Below, piece after piece: positions 56,939 through 64,000 of a stretch of 64,000 nt of DNA. The stretch's first letter is position 1. The number at the start of each line of letters is the position of its first letter. The notes beneath the pieces were generated by a model, which saw nothing but the letters and a program-made list of their open reading frames with translations, searched no databases and was not told the DNA's origin. Origin of the DNA: Pseudomonadota bacterium. GTDB taxonomy: Bacteria; Pseudomonadota; Alphaproteobacteria; Rhodobacterales; Rhodobacteraceae. The stretch lies in contig JAJXZX010000003.1 in assembly GCA_021779835.1 (NCBI GenBank), positions 118,161 through 182,160 on the forward strand, given 5' to 3'. The translations under genes were made by a program, and so were the position numbers.

Positions 56939-58150
56939 ATGATAAACGGTGGTTTTGAGGCGCCCCTTTCGCGGCGGGTTTTCCTGAAATCCAGCGCGCT
57001 GATCGGCTGTTCGCTGGCGGCAGAGCCGTTCTTGACCACGATGACGCTGGCGCAAGCGCCGTGGGATCATCGGCTGGTCGTGCTGATCCTGCGGGGGGCG
57101 ATGGATGGGCTTGACGTGGTGCGCCCGGTGGGCGATCCGGCCTTTGCAGGCTATCGCACGACGATTGCGGAAGGCGATGCGGCCCTGCCGCTGGGCGGGA
57201 TTTTCGCGCTGCACCCGGCGCTGGCGCCTCTGATGCCGCTGTGGCATGCGGGGCAGTTGGGCTTTGCCCATGCGGTTTCAACGCCTTACCGCGACAAGCG
57301 TAGCCATTTTGACGGGCAGGACATTCTGGAGGCCGGGACCGGCATGGATGTGCCGGTGGCGGCGGTGCGCGATGGCTGGCTGAACCGGATGTTGCAAGGT
57401 GTGCCGGGGCTGACGGCGCAAACCGCCTTCGCGGTGGGGCGGGATGAGATGAAGGTGCTAATGGGGCCTGCGGCGCACGCAAGCTGGGCGCCGGATGCGC
57501 GGCTTGGCCTGTCGGCGCAAAGCCGGGTGTTGCTGGAGCGGATGTATCACGACGACCCGCTGTTTCGCGACGCGGCGCAAGAGGCGATGGCGCTGGCCGA
57601 TAGGCTTGACACGGGCGGCGGGATGGGCGCGCCGGTGGCGGTTCCAGCGGGCGCGCCGAAGCCGGACCCGTTGGCGGCATTTGCGGCCGAGCGGCTGCGC
57701 GAAGAGACGCGGATCGCGGCGTTTTCGATCAACGGATGGGATACGCACCGGGCGCAACGGGCGGTGTTGCATGGGCAGTTGGCGGGCTTGGCGGCTACGA
57801 TTCTGACCCTGCGCGAGGGGTTGGGGCCGGTGTGGAAAAAGACCACGGTGATTGCGATGACGGAATTCGGGCGCACGGCGCGGGAAAATGGATCGGGCGG
57901 CACCGATCACGGCACCGGTGGCGTCATGGTGCTGGCCGGCGGCGCGGTGCGGGGCGGCAAGGTTTATGGGAAATGGCCGGGGGTGGCGGAAAGTGCGCTA
58001 TATGCCGGGCGCGATCTGATGCCGACCGCCGATGTGCGCGCCTACGCGGCCTGGGCGATGCGCGGGCTTTACGGGCTGGACACCGGGGTGTTGGAAAAGA
58101 CGGTGTTTCCGGGGCTTGATATGGGAAACAACCCGGGCATCCTGCTGTAG
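56939..58150 (+). CDS. DUF1501 domain-containing protein, Tat-exported
   Basis: A 403-residue protein of the DUF1501 family (alkaline-phosphatase-like, sulfatase-related fold). The N-terminus carries a twin-arginine signal, LSRRVFLKSSALIGCSL, so the protein is probably folded before export. Conserved stretches include LVVLILRGAMDGLDVVRPV, TPYRDKRSHFDGQDILEAG and VIAMTEFGRTARENGSGGTD. It is paired with the preceding DUF1800 gene; together they are likely to form one surface system of unknown role. Confidence 0.92.
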   Translation: MINGGFEAPLSRRVFLKSSALIGCSLAAEPFLTTMTLAQAPWDHRLVVLILRGAMDGLDVVRPVGDPAFAGYRTTIAEGDAALPLGGIFALHPALAPLMPLWHAGQLGFAHAVSTPYRDKRSHFDGQDILEAGTGMDVPVAAVRDGWLNRMLQGVPGLTAQTAFAVGRDEMKVLMGPAAHASWAPDARLGLSAQSRVLLERMYHDDPLFRDAAQEAMALADRLDTGGGMGAPVAVPAGAPKPDPLAAFAAERLREETRIAAFSINGWDTHRAQRAVLHGQLAGLAATILTLREGLGPVWKKTTVIAMTEFGRTARENGSGGTDHGTGGVMVLAGGAVRGGKVYGKWPGVAESALYAGRDLMPTADVRAYAAWAMRGLYGLDTGVLEKTVFPGLDMGNNPGILL

Positions 58151-58155
58151 CCGGG

Positions 58156-58350
58156 TCAGCCGCCCGCCGACGTATTGGACGAGATGGACTGCGCGCTGTG
58201 GGCGTGACCGGCTGAGGGGGGGGGCAACATGCCGGTGGAGGTAATCACGATGACGGCAATGAGCGTGGCAAGGCTAGCCGACAACAAAAGCCAGTCAAAC
58301 ACGATTGCCCCACTTTCCGATCTGACAAATTCATCGATCCGCGCGTTCAT
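58156..58350 (-). CDS. Small pilin-like membrane protein
   Basis: A 64-residue protein beginning MNARIDEFVRSESGAIVFDW followed by one hydrophobic helix (LLLSASLATLIAVIVITSTG) and a short Ser/Pro tail. The pattern (charged N-terminus, a glycine before the hydrophobic part, glutamate nearby) resembles Flp/Fap pilins, but no tad genes are near. Its stop is five bases from the DUF1501 stop, convergent. An in-frame ATG at 58386 is a less likely start. Confidence 0.65.
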   Translation of the reverse strand: MNARIDEFVRSESGAIVFDWLLLSASLATLIAVIVITSTGMLPPPSAGHAHSAQSISSNTSAGG

Positions 58351-58549
58351 CCTAATCCCCGCACCTGCACTCTGACCCTGCTGCACTGGCAGCCATGACG
58401 CTTGTAAGCGAAAATATCTAACAAATCGGGCAGCAATTCGCCCTGTGGGTAGCCAAAATGCGTTTATTCTGCGGCCATTGTCGCGAATTTTGCATTGTTT
58501 GGCGCGGGTTTGCTAAGCATAACTGCATTGGGAAATACGGGAGGCTGTC

Positions 58550-59266
58550 GTGGACGAACGCAAGGTTGGGTGGCAGGTCAAAGACTGGACGGCACCGCAG
58601 CGGCCCGATGCCCCGGTGCTAGAGGGGCGCTATGCGCGGCTGGAGCTGTTGGATGCGGATCTGCATTCGGGAGACATCCATCGCGCTAATGCTGCCGATG
58701 ATGCAATCTGGGATTATCTTCCCTACGGGCCGTTCAGCTCTGCCTCGCGCCACCATCGTTGGGCGAAGGATATGGCGGGGCAGGCGGACCCGGTGTTTTA
58801 CGCGATTCGCAATCTGGAAAGTGGGCATTGGTGCGGGGTCGCAAGCTATCTGCGCATCGCGCCCGAGGTGGGGTCGATTGAGGTTGGACATATCAACTAT
58901 GCGCCTGAGTTGCAGCATACGCGCGCCGCGACCGAGGCGATGTATCTGATGATGCGCTGGGCGTTTGAGGCGGGATATCGGCGCTATGAGTGGAAATGCG
59001 ACGCGTTGAACCTGCCCTCGCGCCGCGCGGCGCAGCGGCTTGGGTTCAGTTATGAGGGGATCTTCCGGCAGGCGACGATCGTCAAAGGGCGCAATCGCGA
59101 CACGGCCTGGTTTGCGGCGATTGACCGGGAATGGCCCGCGCTGAAGGTTGCTTTCGAGGCGTGGCTTTCGCCGGGGAACTTCGACGCCGATGGGCGTCAG
59201 ATCGAGCGATTGTCCGATCTGACGCGGCTGGTGCGTGCGGCAAGCGACCCGTTGCTGAACGGCTGA
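58550..59266 (+). CDS. GNAT N-acetyltransferase, GTG start
   Basis: A 238-residue acetyltransferase of the RimJ/RimL-like group. It includes VLEGRYARLELLDADLHSGD, VGHINYAPELQHTRAATEAM (acetyl-CoA-binding region) and the ending LPSRRAAQRLGFSYEGIFRQ. It starts with GTG at 58550, five bases behind GGGAGG. Substrate unknown; similar proteins acetylate ribosomal or other protein N-termini. Confidence 0.9.
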   Translation: MDERKVGWQVKDWTAPQRPDAPVLEGRYARLELLDADLHSGDIHRANAADDAIWDYLPYGPFSSASRHHRWAKDMAGQADPVFYAIRNLESGHWCGVASYLRIAPEVGSIEVGHINYAPELQHTRAATEAMYLMMRWAFEAGYRRYEWKCDALNLPSRRAAQRLGFSYEGIFRQATIVKGRNRDTAWFAAIDREWPALKVAFEAWLSPGNFDADGRQIERLSDLTRLVRAASDPLLNG

Positions 59267-59272
59267 GCGTCG

Positions 59273-60085
59273 TTACCGCAGAAGGCTGCGCGCCGGAATG
59301 GCCGCAGTCGGAACAAGGTGCGGCGGCGGCGCTGCGGTTTTCGGCGGGGTCCACAGCGGGCCAGTCGCTTCAAGGCGGGCCTGCACCAGGCGCGCGACGC
59401 GGCCGAGGGCCGCATCCTTTCCCGTCTCGCCCTCCGCGTCTGACCGGCGCTGGGCCAGACCGCTGGCGGCGTCGGCAAGTTGGGGATCGTGCGCGCTGCG
59501 CGCGACTCCCGCCAGAAACTGCGAGACATAGTTGCGGGCGTGGGCGTCGGGGTGGTCGGAAAGGATCACCGCGGCATGGGCCAGATCGTCACGCAGCGCA
59601 ATCGGGTCCGGGGTCAGTGCGGTATCGGTTTGGCAGGCCGGACGCGGGCTGCTTTCCCCCGGGCCAAGCGGCAGGAGCGACAGGATCGTGCATTGAAAAT
59701 GGCGCAGGCTGTCTATTGGTTTTTCAAGAAAGCCATCGGCCCCCGCCGCCATCGCCGCTGGCCCCAGCAGGGGGTCGCCGCTGGTGGCCACGAGCACGCT
59801 CGGCCGTTGCGGGCGCCGGGCCAGATCGTGGATCAGCCCCTCGCCTGGGCCATCGGGCAGGCCGAGATCGACGATCAGCACATCAGGGCGATAGACGCCA
59901 AGGTGGCGGTGCGCCGAGGCAAGGCAATCGGCACGCCTAAGCCGCGCGCCGCTGTAGAGGCACAACAGTCGCAGTGCCTCGCAGGCGTAGCGACTATCCT
60001 CGACCACCAGCATCGTCAGGCCCATCAGCGGCTTTGACGGCGTTGGCAGCAGGCTTAGGGCGAAGGGGGAGGTGGCGTCGGGCAT
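59273..60085 (-). CDS. Response regulator receiver protein with uncharacterised C-terminus
   Basis: A 270-residue protein. The receiver domain (about 22-140) has the acidic pair E29-D30 in MLVVEDSRY, the phosphorylated D73 in VLIVDLGLPDGPG and a lysine in GFLEKPID. The remaining 120 residues (from about 150) are mainly helical and end in an Ala/Pro-rich tail with no DNA-binding domain that I can recognise. No histidine kinase gene is adjacent, so its partner is unknown. Confidence 0.85.
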   Translation of the reverse strand: MPDATSPFALSLLPTPSKPLMGLTMLVVEDSRYACEALRLLCLYSGARLRRADCLASAHRHLGVYRPDVLIVDLGLPDGPGEGLIHDLARRPQRPSVLVATSGDPLLGPAAMAAGADGFLEKPIDSLRHFQCTILSLLPLGPGESSPRPACQTDTALTPDPIALRDDLAHAAVILSDHPDAHARNYVSQFLAGVARSAHDPQLADAASGLAQRRSDAEGETGKDAALGRVARLVQARLEATGPLWTPPKTAAPPPHLVPTAAIPARSLLR

Positions 60086-60283
60086 GGCGGGCTCCTCTGG
60101 CTGGTTCGAGGCTCAGTGAAGCGCGATTCTGGCTAACGGATGGTAAACGCCGGGTGCCAAAAGCGACGGCGGCTTGTTTTCGTGTCGCGGCCCCGCGCCG
60201 ATGGGTGCCCTTGCGCGGCGGGACATCGCGCCGCATAACCACGCCAACCCATCCGCCTGCTTGCGCCCAAAGGAGCCCTGCCC

Positions 60284-60688
60284 ATGATCGGTCGCCTGAA
60301 CCATGTCGCGATAGCCGTTCCCGACCTTGCCGCTGCCGTGGCGCAATACCGTGATACCTTGGGCGCGAAGGTTGGCGCGCCGCAGGACGAGCCCGCGCAT
60401 GGTGTGACCGTGGTGTTCATTGAACTGCCGAACACCAAGATCGAGCTGTTGTATCCGCTGGGCGCGGATAGCCCGATCGCGGGCTTTTTGGCGAAAAACC
60501 CGGCGGGTGGCATTCACCATATCTGCTATGAGGTCGATGACATTCTGGCGGCGCGTGACCGGCTGAAGGCGGTGGGCGCGCGGGTGTTGGGCTCTGGCGA
60601 GCCGAAGATCGGCGCGCATGGCAAGCCGGTGTTGTTCCTGCATCCCAAGGACTTCAACGGCTGTCTGGTCGAGTTGGAGCAGGTCTGA
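60284..60688 (+). CDS. mce: Methylmalonyl-CoA epimerase
   Basis: VOC-fold metalloenzyme interconverting (R)- and (S)-methylmalonyl-CoA in propionyl-CoA metabolism, 134 residues. Family features: MIGRLNHVAIAVPDLAAAVA, VVFIELPNTKIELLYPLG, AGGIHHICYEVDD and the final VLFLHPKDFNGCLVELEQV with metal-ligand histidines and glutamates. It overlaps the next gene by one base. Confidence 0.95.
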   Translation: MIGRLNHVAIAVPDLAAAVAQYRDTLGAKVGAPQDEPAHGVTVVFIELPNTKIELLYPLGADSPIAGFLAKNPAGGIHHICYEVDDILAARDRLKAVGARVLGSGEPKIGAHGKPVLFLHPKDFNGCLVELEQV

Positions 60689-60981
60689 TGACCATCGCAA
60701 ACGGGCTTTTGCTGTTCGTGATGATCTGGTTTCTGGTCTTCATGCTTGCGCTCGCCATGCCGTTCCAGACGCAGGGCGAAAAGGGCGAGGTGGTGCCCGG
60801 CACCCCTGCCTCTGCCCCCGCAAAGGTTAATTTGATGCGGCGCGCGCGCTTTACCACGGCGCTGTCGTTGGTGTTTTTCCTGATCGCTTGGGGCGTGATC
60901 TGGTCGGGGCTGATCAAGCCGCCGGGGTTGAATGACTTGCCGATGCCGCCGTCCCTGCAAGACGGTGGAACAAATGGGTGA
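60688..60981 (+). CDS. DUF1467 family membrane protein
   Basis: A 97-residue protein with two transmembrane helices (about 5-24 and 56-74) joined by a polar loop with MPFQTQGEKGEVVPGTPASA. It follows mce in many alphaproteobacteria; its role is unknown. The last 68 bases overlap the 3' end of the convergent EI24 gene. Confidence 0.9.
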   Translation: MTIANGLLLFVMIWFLVFMLALAMPFQTQGEKGEVVPGTPASAPAKVNLMRRARFTTALSLVFFLIAWGVIWSGLIKPPGLNDLPMPPSLQDGGTNG

Positions 60982-61636
60982 AGGTGGCGGCGCCAAGGAT
61001 CGGCACCACCAGATTAACCAGCGGGATTGACAGCGGCGCGGCCATCAGCACGCCCGCCAGCCAGATTTGCAGCGGATAGCGCCGCCGCATCGCCCGCGCG
61101 CCGTCGCGACCCAAGCGGCGCATCGCCACCATCTGGAAATACTCGCGCCCCAGCAGAAAGCCGTTTATCGCCCAGAAAAGGATCGGGATGAACGGTCCGG
61201 CGAAGAAATACAGCAGGACTGAGATGACGTTGACAACGATCAGCACCGCGAAGAAGCCGACGCTGTCTAACGCGACTTCGCTCAGCGGTTGCGGTTTGGG
61301 GACGGGAAGGGCGGGGAAATAACGATCCTCCACCGCCTGCGCTACATCGTCGAGGAAGAACCCCGTGAAGGCCGAGGCGACCGGCACCATCAGGAACACC
61401 GACAGGCCCAGCATGGCAAAAAACGAGGCAAAGCTGACCACGGCGGCAAAGTGATGCAGCGTGCCGATCCACGGTAGGGTCAGGCTGGTCGGCGTCAGAT
61501 CCAGCACGACCCACAGGAACGCCGCCGTTATGGCGGCGAGCAGCACCAGCGTCAGCGCCAGCCCGCGCCATAGCACACCGCGAAAACGCGCGTCACCGAT
61601 CTGCCCCAGCGCGCGGAGGAAATCGGTCAGAATCAT
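60914..61636 (-). CDS. EI24 domain-containing (CysZ-like) membrane protein
   Basis: A 240-residue membrane protein with about five helices. The EI24/CysZ pattern is visible in FLMVPVASAFTGFFLDDVAQ, AVEDRYFPALP and the NGFLLGREYFQMVAMRRLGR stretch. CysZ relatives carry sulphate, but the function of this branch is not established. It overlaps the upstream nitroreductase gene by four bases and the convergent DUF1467 gene by 68. Confidence 0.9.
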   Translation of the reverse strand: MILTDFLRALGQIGDARFRGVLWRGLALTLVLLAAITAAFLWVVLDLTPTSLTLPWIGTLHHFAAVVSFASFFAMLGLSVFLMVPVASAFTGFFLDDVAQAVEDRYFPALPVPKPQPLSEVALDSVGFFAVLIVVNVISVLLYFFAGPFIPILFWAINGFLLGREYFQMVAMRRLGRDGARAMRRRYPLQIWLAGVLMAAPLSIPLVNLVVPILGAATFTHLFHRLAGTAASASHSTPAA

Positions 61637-62211
61637 TCGTTGGCCCAGGTGGTGATGCGGCCCAGATCCGGGCGTGGGCGCTCGGGCGGGGCCGAGGTTT
61701 CCGAGCCCAAGTGGATGAAACCCGCGACGAATTCGTGGGGGGCAAGCGACAGGCCCGGCTCAACAAAGCCACGGTCATGCGCGGGCCAGCCGGTCAGCCA
61801 GTTGGCACCCCAGCCCGCCGCTTCTGCCGCATTGGTCAGGGCAAGGCAGACAGCGCCGGTCGACAGGGTCTGCTCAATCGGCGGCACCTTGTCAGAGATC
61901 ACCGGCGACGCAATCACAGCGATGGCGAGGTTGGATTGCGCGAATTGAGAGATGCCCTTGGCGGCGCGGTCCGCGTCCAACCCCAGTTCTGTCGCGCGGG
62001 TTTCCGCGAGAGCGGCGAGGCGATTCAGCGCGGGTTTGCTAAGGACGACGAACCGCCACGGCTCCAGCTTGCCGTGATCGGGTGAGCGGGCGGCTGCGGT
62101 AAGGATGGGGATCAGCTCTGCGCGCTCTGGCACAGGCAGGCCCAGCGTTTTCGCCGGACGCGAGCGGCGGGCGAGCAGGAAGGCGAGGGCGGCGGGGTTT
62201 GGTGTGGGCAT
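61633..62211 (-). CDS. Nitroreductase family protein
   Basis: FMN-dependent oxidoreductase of 192 residues. It begins with PNPAALAFLLARRSRPAKTL (FMN-binding arginine region RRSR), followed by RSPDHGKLEPWRFVVLSKPA and a later WGANWLTGWPAHD. Members reduce nitro compounds, quinones or flavins with NAD(P)H. It is coupled to the EI24 gene by a four-base overlap. Confidence 0.93.
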   Translation of the reverse strand: MPTPNPAALAFLLARRSRPAKTLGLPVPERAELIPILTAAARSPDHGKLEPWRFVVLSKPALNRLAALAETRATELGLDADRAAKGISQFAQSNLAIAVIASPVISDKVPPIEQTLSTGAVCLALTNAAEAAGWGANWLTGWPAHDRGFVEPGLSLAPHEFVAGFIHLGSETSAPPERPRPDLGRITTWANE

Positions 62212-62289
62212 CGGCGGCCTTTCGGGTATGTCTGTGAGGGGAGCTAAGCCGGGCCGTGGTCCCGATCAAGTGGGACGATGACGCAAGGG

Positions 62290-63390
62290 TTACAGGAAAA
62301 ACGCCGCCATCTCGCCAATCAGGGTGCTGACATAGGCGTTGAAACGCGGCGAGGGTTGGCGTTTGGCGAGGGTATCGGCCAGCGGATCGGGCGCGTGATG
62401 GGGGCTACCGGACAACTGCTCCAGCACTGCATGGCCGCAGAAGGGGACGTAAACCTCGGAATAGCCGCCCTCGTGGACAAGGGTCAGCCGCCCCCCGCAC
62501 AACTCTGCCGCCGCCTCCATCGCGAGGCTGGTGAGGGTGCGAAACGTCTCGGCGGTGGCCATGGTGCGCGACAACGGATCCAGCGCCGCCGCGTCATAGC
62601 CGCAGGCAACCACAATCGCGTCGGGCCTGAACGCGTGCAGTGCGGGCAGCACCACACGCTCCATCACTTCAATATAACTCAGGTGGCCGGTGCCGGGCGG
62701 CAGGGGGATGTTGATGTTGGCACCCACCCCCGCGCCGGTGCCGCGATCCTTGGTGTCGCCGGTATCCAGCGGATAATTGCGTTCCTGATGCAGCGAGATG
62801 GTCAGCACCTCGGGCCGGTCGTAAAAGATCGCCTCGGTCCCGTTGCCGTGATGCACATCCCAATCAATCACCGCAACGCGCTGGGTCAGCCCTTGGGCAA
62901 GCGCGGCCTTGATCGCGATGGCGATGTTGGCGAGCAGGCAGAAACCGTTGGGAAAATCGGGCAGGCAATGATGCCCCGGCGGGCGCGACAGCGCGTAGGC
63001 ATTCTGCGCGCGCCCCTCCAGCACCGAGAAAAGCGCGGCCTTGGCGAGGCCGGCTGAAAGCGCTGCAACCTCATAGCCGCCGCGTCCGAACGGGGTGCGC
63101 AGGCCAAGCTCTCCTCCGCCCGCGTCGGAAAGCTCTTTGAAGCGGGCAAGGAATGCGGCGGGGTGGACGCGGGCGAGGTCTACTTGCGTAGCGGCGGGGG
63201 CGGAACTGGTGGCGAGGTCTTGGAACAGGCCGGTGACCTGCATCAGGTTCAGCAAGCGGCGCTTGGTCTCTGGGTTCTCGGCCAGCCCGCCCGCAAGCGG
63301 CTGCACGAGACCCCCAACCGGCAAGGTCAGGGCATATTGCCCGCCGTGGTGCCAGAAACAGCGTTCGTCCCAGAAGAATGCGGTGGTCAT
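62290..63390 (-). CDS. Histone deacetylase family protein (class II-like)
   Basis: Zinc-dependent deacetylase or amidohydrolase of 366 residues. Active-site stretches are YALSRPPGHHCLPDFPNGFC, VIDWDVHHGNGTEAIFYDRP and VVACGYDAAALDPLSRTM, with LVHEGGYSEVYVPFCG near the end. The start MTTAFFWDERCFWHHGG (ATG 63388-63390) matches relatives such as acetylpolyamine amidohydrolases, which may indicate polyamine substrates. Distant paralogue of the gene at 18380. Confidence 0.93.
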   Translation of the reverse strand: MTTAFFWDERCFWHHGGQYALTLPVGGLVQPLAGGLAENPETKRRLLNLMQVTGLFQDLATSSAPAATQVDLARVHPAAFLARFKELSDAGGGELGLRTPFGRGGYEVAALSAGLAKAALFSVLEGRAQNAYALSRPPGHHCLPDFPNGFCLLANIAIAIKAALAQGLTQRVAVIDWDVHHGNGTEAIFYDRPEVLTISLHQERNYPLDTGDTKDRGTGAGVGANINIPLPPGTGHLSYIEVMERVVLPALHAFRPDAIVVACGYDAAALDPLSRTMATAETFRTLTSLAMEAAAELCGGRLTLVHEGGYSEVYVPFCGHAVLEQLSGSPHHAPDPLADTLAKRQPSPRFNAYVSTLIGEMAAFFL

Positions 63391-63456
63391 GGTCTGCCTC
63401 GTTCGGTTTGCGCGAAGTCTAGGGGCGGGGTATGAGTTTGACCAGCGGGAGGCGGT

Positions 63457-63708
63457 ATGAAACCTGATCTGACAGCACTTGCCCGACCGGGAGCTGAAAT
63501 CGCGGTGCGGGTGACGCCAAAAGCCTCGCGGAATGCGGTGGTGGTCGAGGGCGACCTGATCCGGGTTTATGTCACGACGGTGCCCGAGGATGGCAAGGCG
63601 ACGGCAGAGGTTCATAAGCTGCTGGCGAAAGCGATGGGGATCGCGAAATCGCGGCTGGAACTGGTGCGCGGGGCCACGAGCCGCGAGAAGGTGTTTCGGG
63701 TGGTTTGA
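63457..63708 (+). CDS. DUF167 family protein (YggU-like)
   Basis: An 83-residue protein of the YggU/DUF167 family, recognised by IAVRVTPKASRNAV, the middle VYVTTVPEDGKATAEVHKLL and SRLELVRGATSREKVFRV. The fold is known; the function is not. Divergent from the deacetylase gene with 66 bases between. Confidence 0.93.
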   Translation: MKPDLTALARPGAEIAVRVTPKASRNAVVVEGDLIRVYVTTVPEDGKATAEVHKLLAKAMGIAKSRLELVRGATSREKVFRVV

Positions 63709-63712
63709 GCGG

Positions 63713-63731
63713 GTGTCGAATTTCGCGACAC
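63713..63731 (+). terminator. Stem-loop after the DUF167 gene
   Basis: GTGTCG (63713-63718) pairs with CGACAC (63726-63731), followed by TTTCTATCTAT. It has the same layout as the stem-loops after glmM and the Hsp70-like gene. Confidence 0.55.
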
Positions 63732-64000
63732 TTTCTATCTATCGGATATGTAATGATTTCGCGTCATTTAACCGAAAACTTACTCCGTTTTCCGCTTCTT
63801 CCGGGCAAAATTCTCGTCGTTTCCGGCAATCCCCCCCAAGTTCGACACCAACCGGTAGGAATTTAGGGTTGAGCCCCCAGAAGTTCAACAGCAAATCGGT
63901 TAAGTGATTGAATTCACTTGTAGCGATTTCCGGAATTGCCACAACAACAGGCGGTTCAAGCAGGCTTTGAGACGTCTAGAGCTTCGAAGAGGGACAGTTG
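63732..64000. other. AT-richer non-coding end of the window
   Basis: After the stem-loop the last 269 bases are clearly poorer in GC than the genes before. I see TTAACCGAAAACTTA at about 63769, which partly resembles a TTAA-N7-TTAA box, and a TTAAGTGATTGAA stretch near 63899. No reading frame is convincing. This is probably the upstream region of a gene beyond the window. Confidence 0.45.

Noticed and set aside
63739..63942. A short - strand frame at the end of the window
   Set aside because: No ribosome site and no family resemblance; base composition there is non-coding.
1..64000. tRNA/rRNA genes, CRISPR arrays, insertion sequences and prophage genes
   Set aside because: Read for on both strands by eye; none were seen. 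Short RNAs could be missed without a covariance search.

Overview
The window comes from an alphaproteobacterium, almost certainly a member of the Rhodobacteraceae. The evidence is the gene order ctaB - small ORF - ctaG - coxC - SURF1 - thrC - M16 peptidase, the order glyQ - FkbM methyltransferase - small membrane protein - glyS, a folB-like/folP/glmM block, a SAM-II riboswitch in front of metZ, high GC, and close protein resemblance to that family throughout. It is ordinary chromosomal housekeeping sequence. I see no tRNA or rRNA gene, CRISPR array, prophage or recognisable transposase.

Layout. 1-8037 (+): cytochrome c oxidase assembly and subunit III genes, threonine synthase, an M16 processing peptidase, small accessory enzymes and an FAD-linked oxidase. 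8044-9502 (-): methylthioadenosine phosphorylase and adenine phosphoribosyltransferase, a purine/methylthio salvage pair. 9503-10019: the only long gene-free stretch. 10020-12681: flavin reductase, acetyltransferase, EcsC-like protein and cytochrome b561. 12812-18160 (-): Nudix, DUF1178, SDR, aspartate kinase and PtsP. 18380-22455: a histone-deacetylase-like hydrolase, then Kdo transferase, a secreted protein and an AlkB-type alkane hydroxylase. 22629-25300 (+): ftsY, a DMT transporter and yciB. 25307-27687 (-): methyltransferase-like membrane protein, glutathione transferase and alpha/beta hydrolase. 27803-30362 (+): promoter, SAM-II riboswitch and terminator ahead of metZ, then folE2. 30422-32206 (-): a SPOR/peptidoglycan-binding protein with a dead trypsin-like domain. 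32374-39422 (+): glyQ to glyS and a PPDK-like protein. 39620-45772: cell-wall hydrolase, folate and glmM genes, DoxX and an Hsp70-like protein. 45773-46728: a lower-GC island with a DUF5677-like gene split by a -1 frameshift. 46730-53267 (-): carB, an amino-acid permease and cfa. 53459-64000: aspS, a DUF1800/DUF1501 pair, a pilin-like small protein, a receiver protein, methylmalonyl-CoA epimerase and several small enzymes.

How genes work together. ThrC, LysC and MetZ are aspartate-family enzymes. MetZ makes homocysteine on the way to SAM, the riboswitch senses SAM, and MtnP/Apt recycle the methylthioadenosine and adenine formed when SAM is used. FolE2, the FolB-like protein and FolP are steps of folate synthesis. 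CtaB, CtaG, CoxC and SURF1 build the terminal oxidase.

The most unusual observations are as follows. Two aminoacyl-tRNA synthetase genes 18 kb apart, glyS and aspS, each carry an in-frame extra segment of roughly 60-75 codons whose codon use is unlike the rest of the gene. The DUF5677-like gene breaks at an A7 slippery run where a -1 shift exactly restores the frame. CtaG lacks its membrane-proximal cysteine segment. The trypsin-like domain has lost all three catalytic residues.
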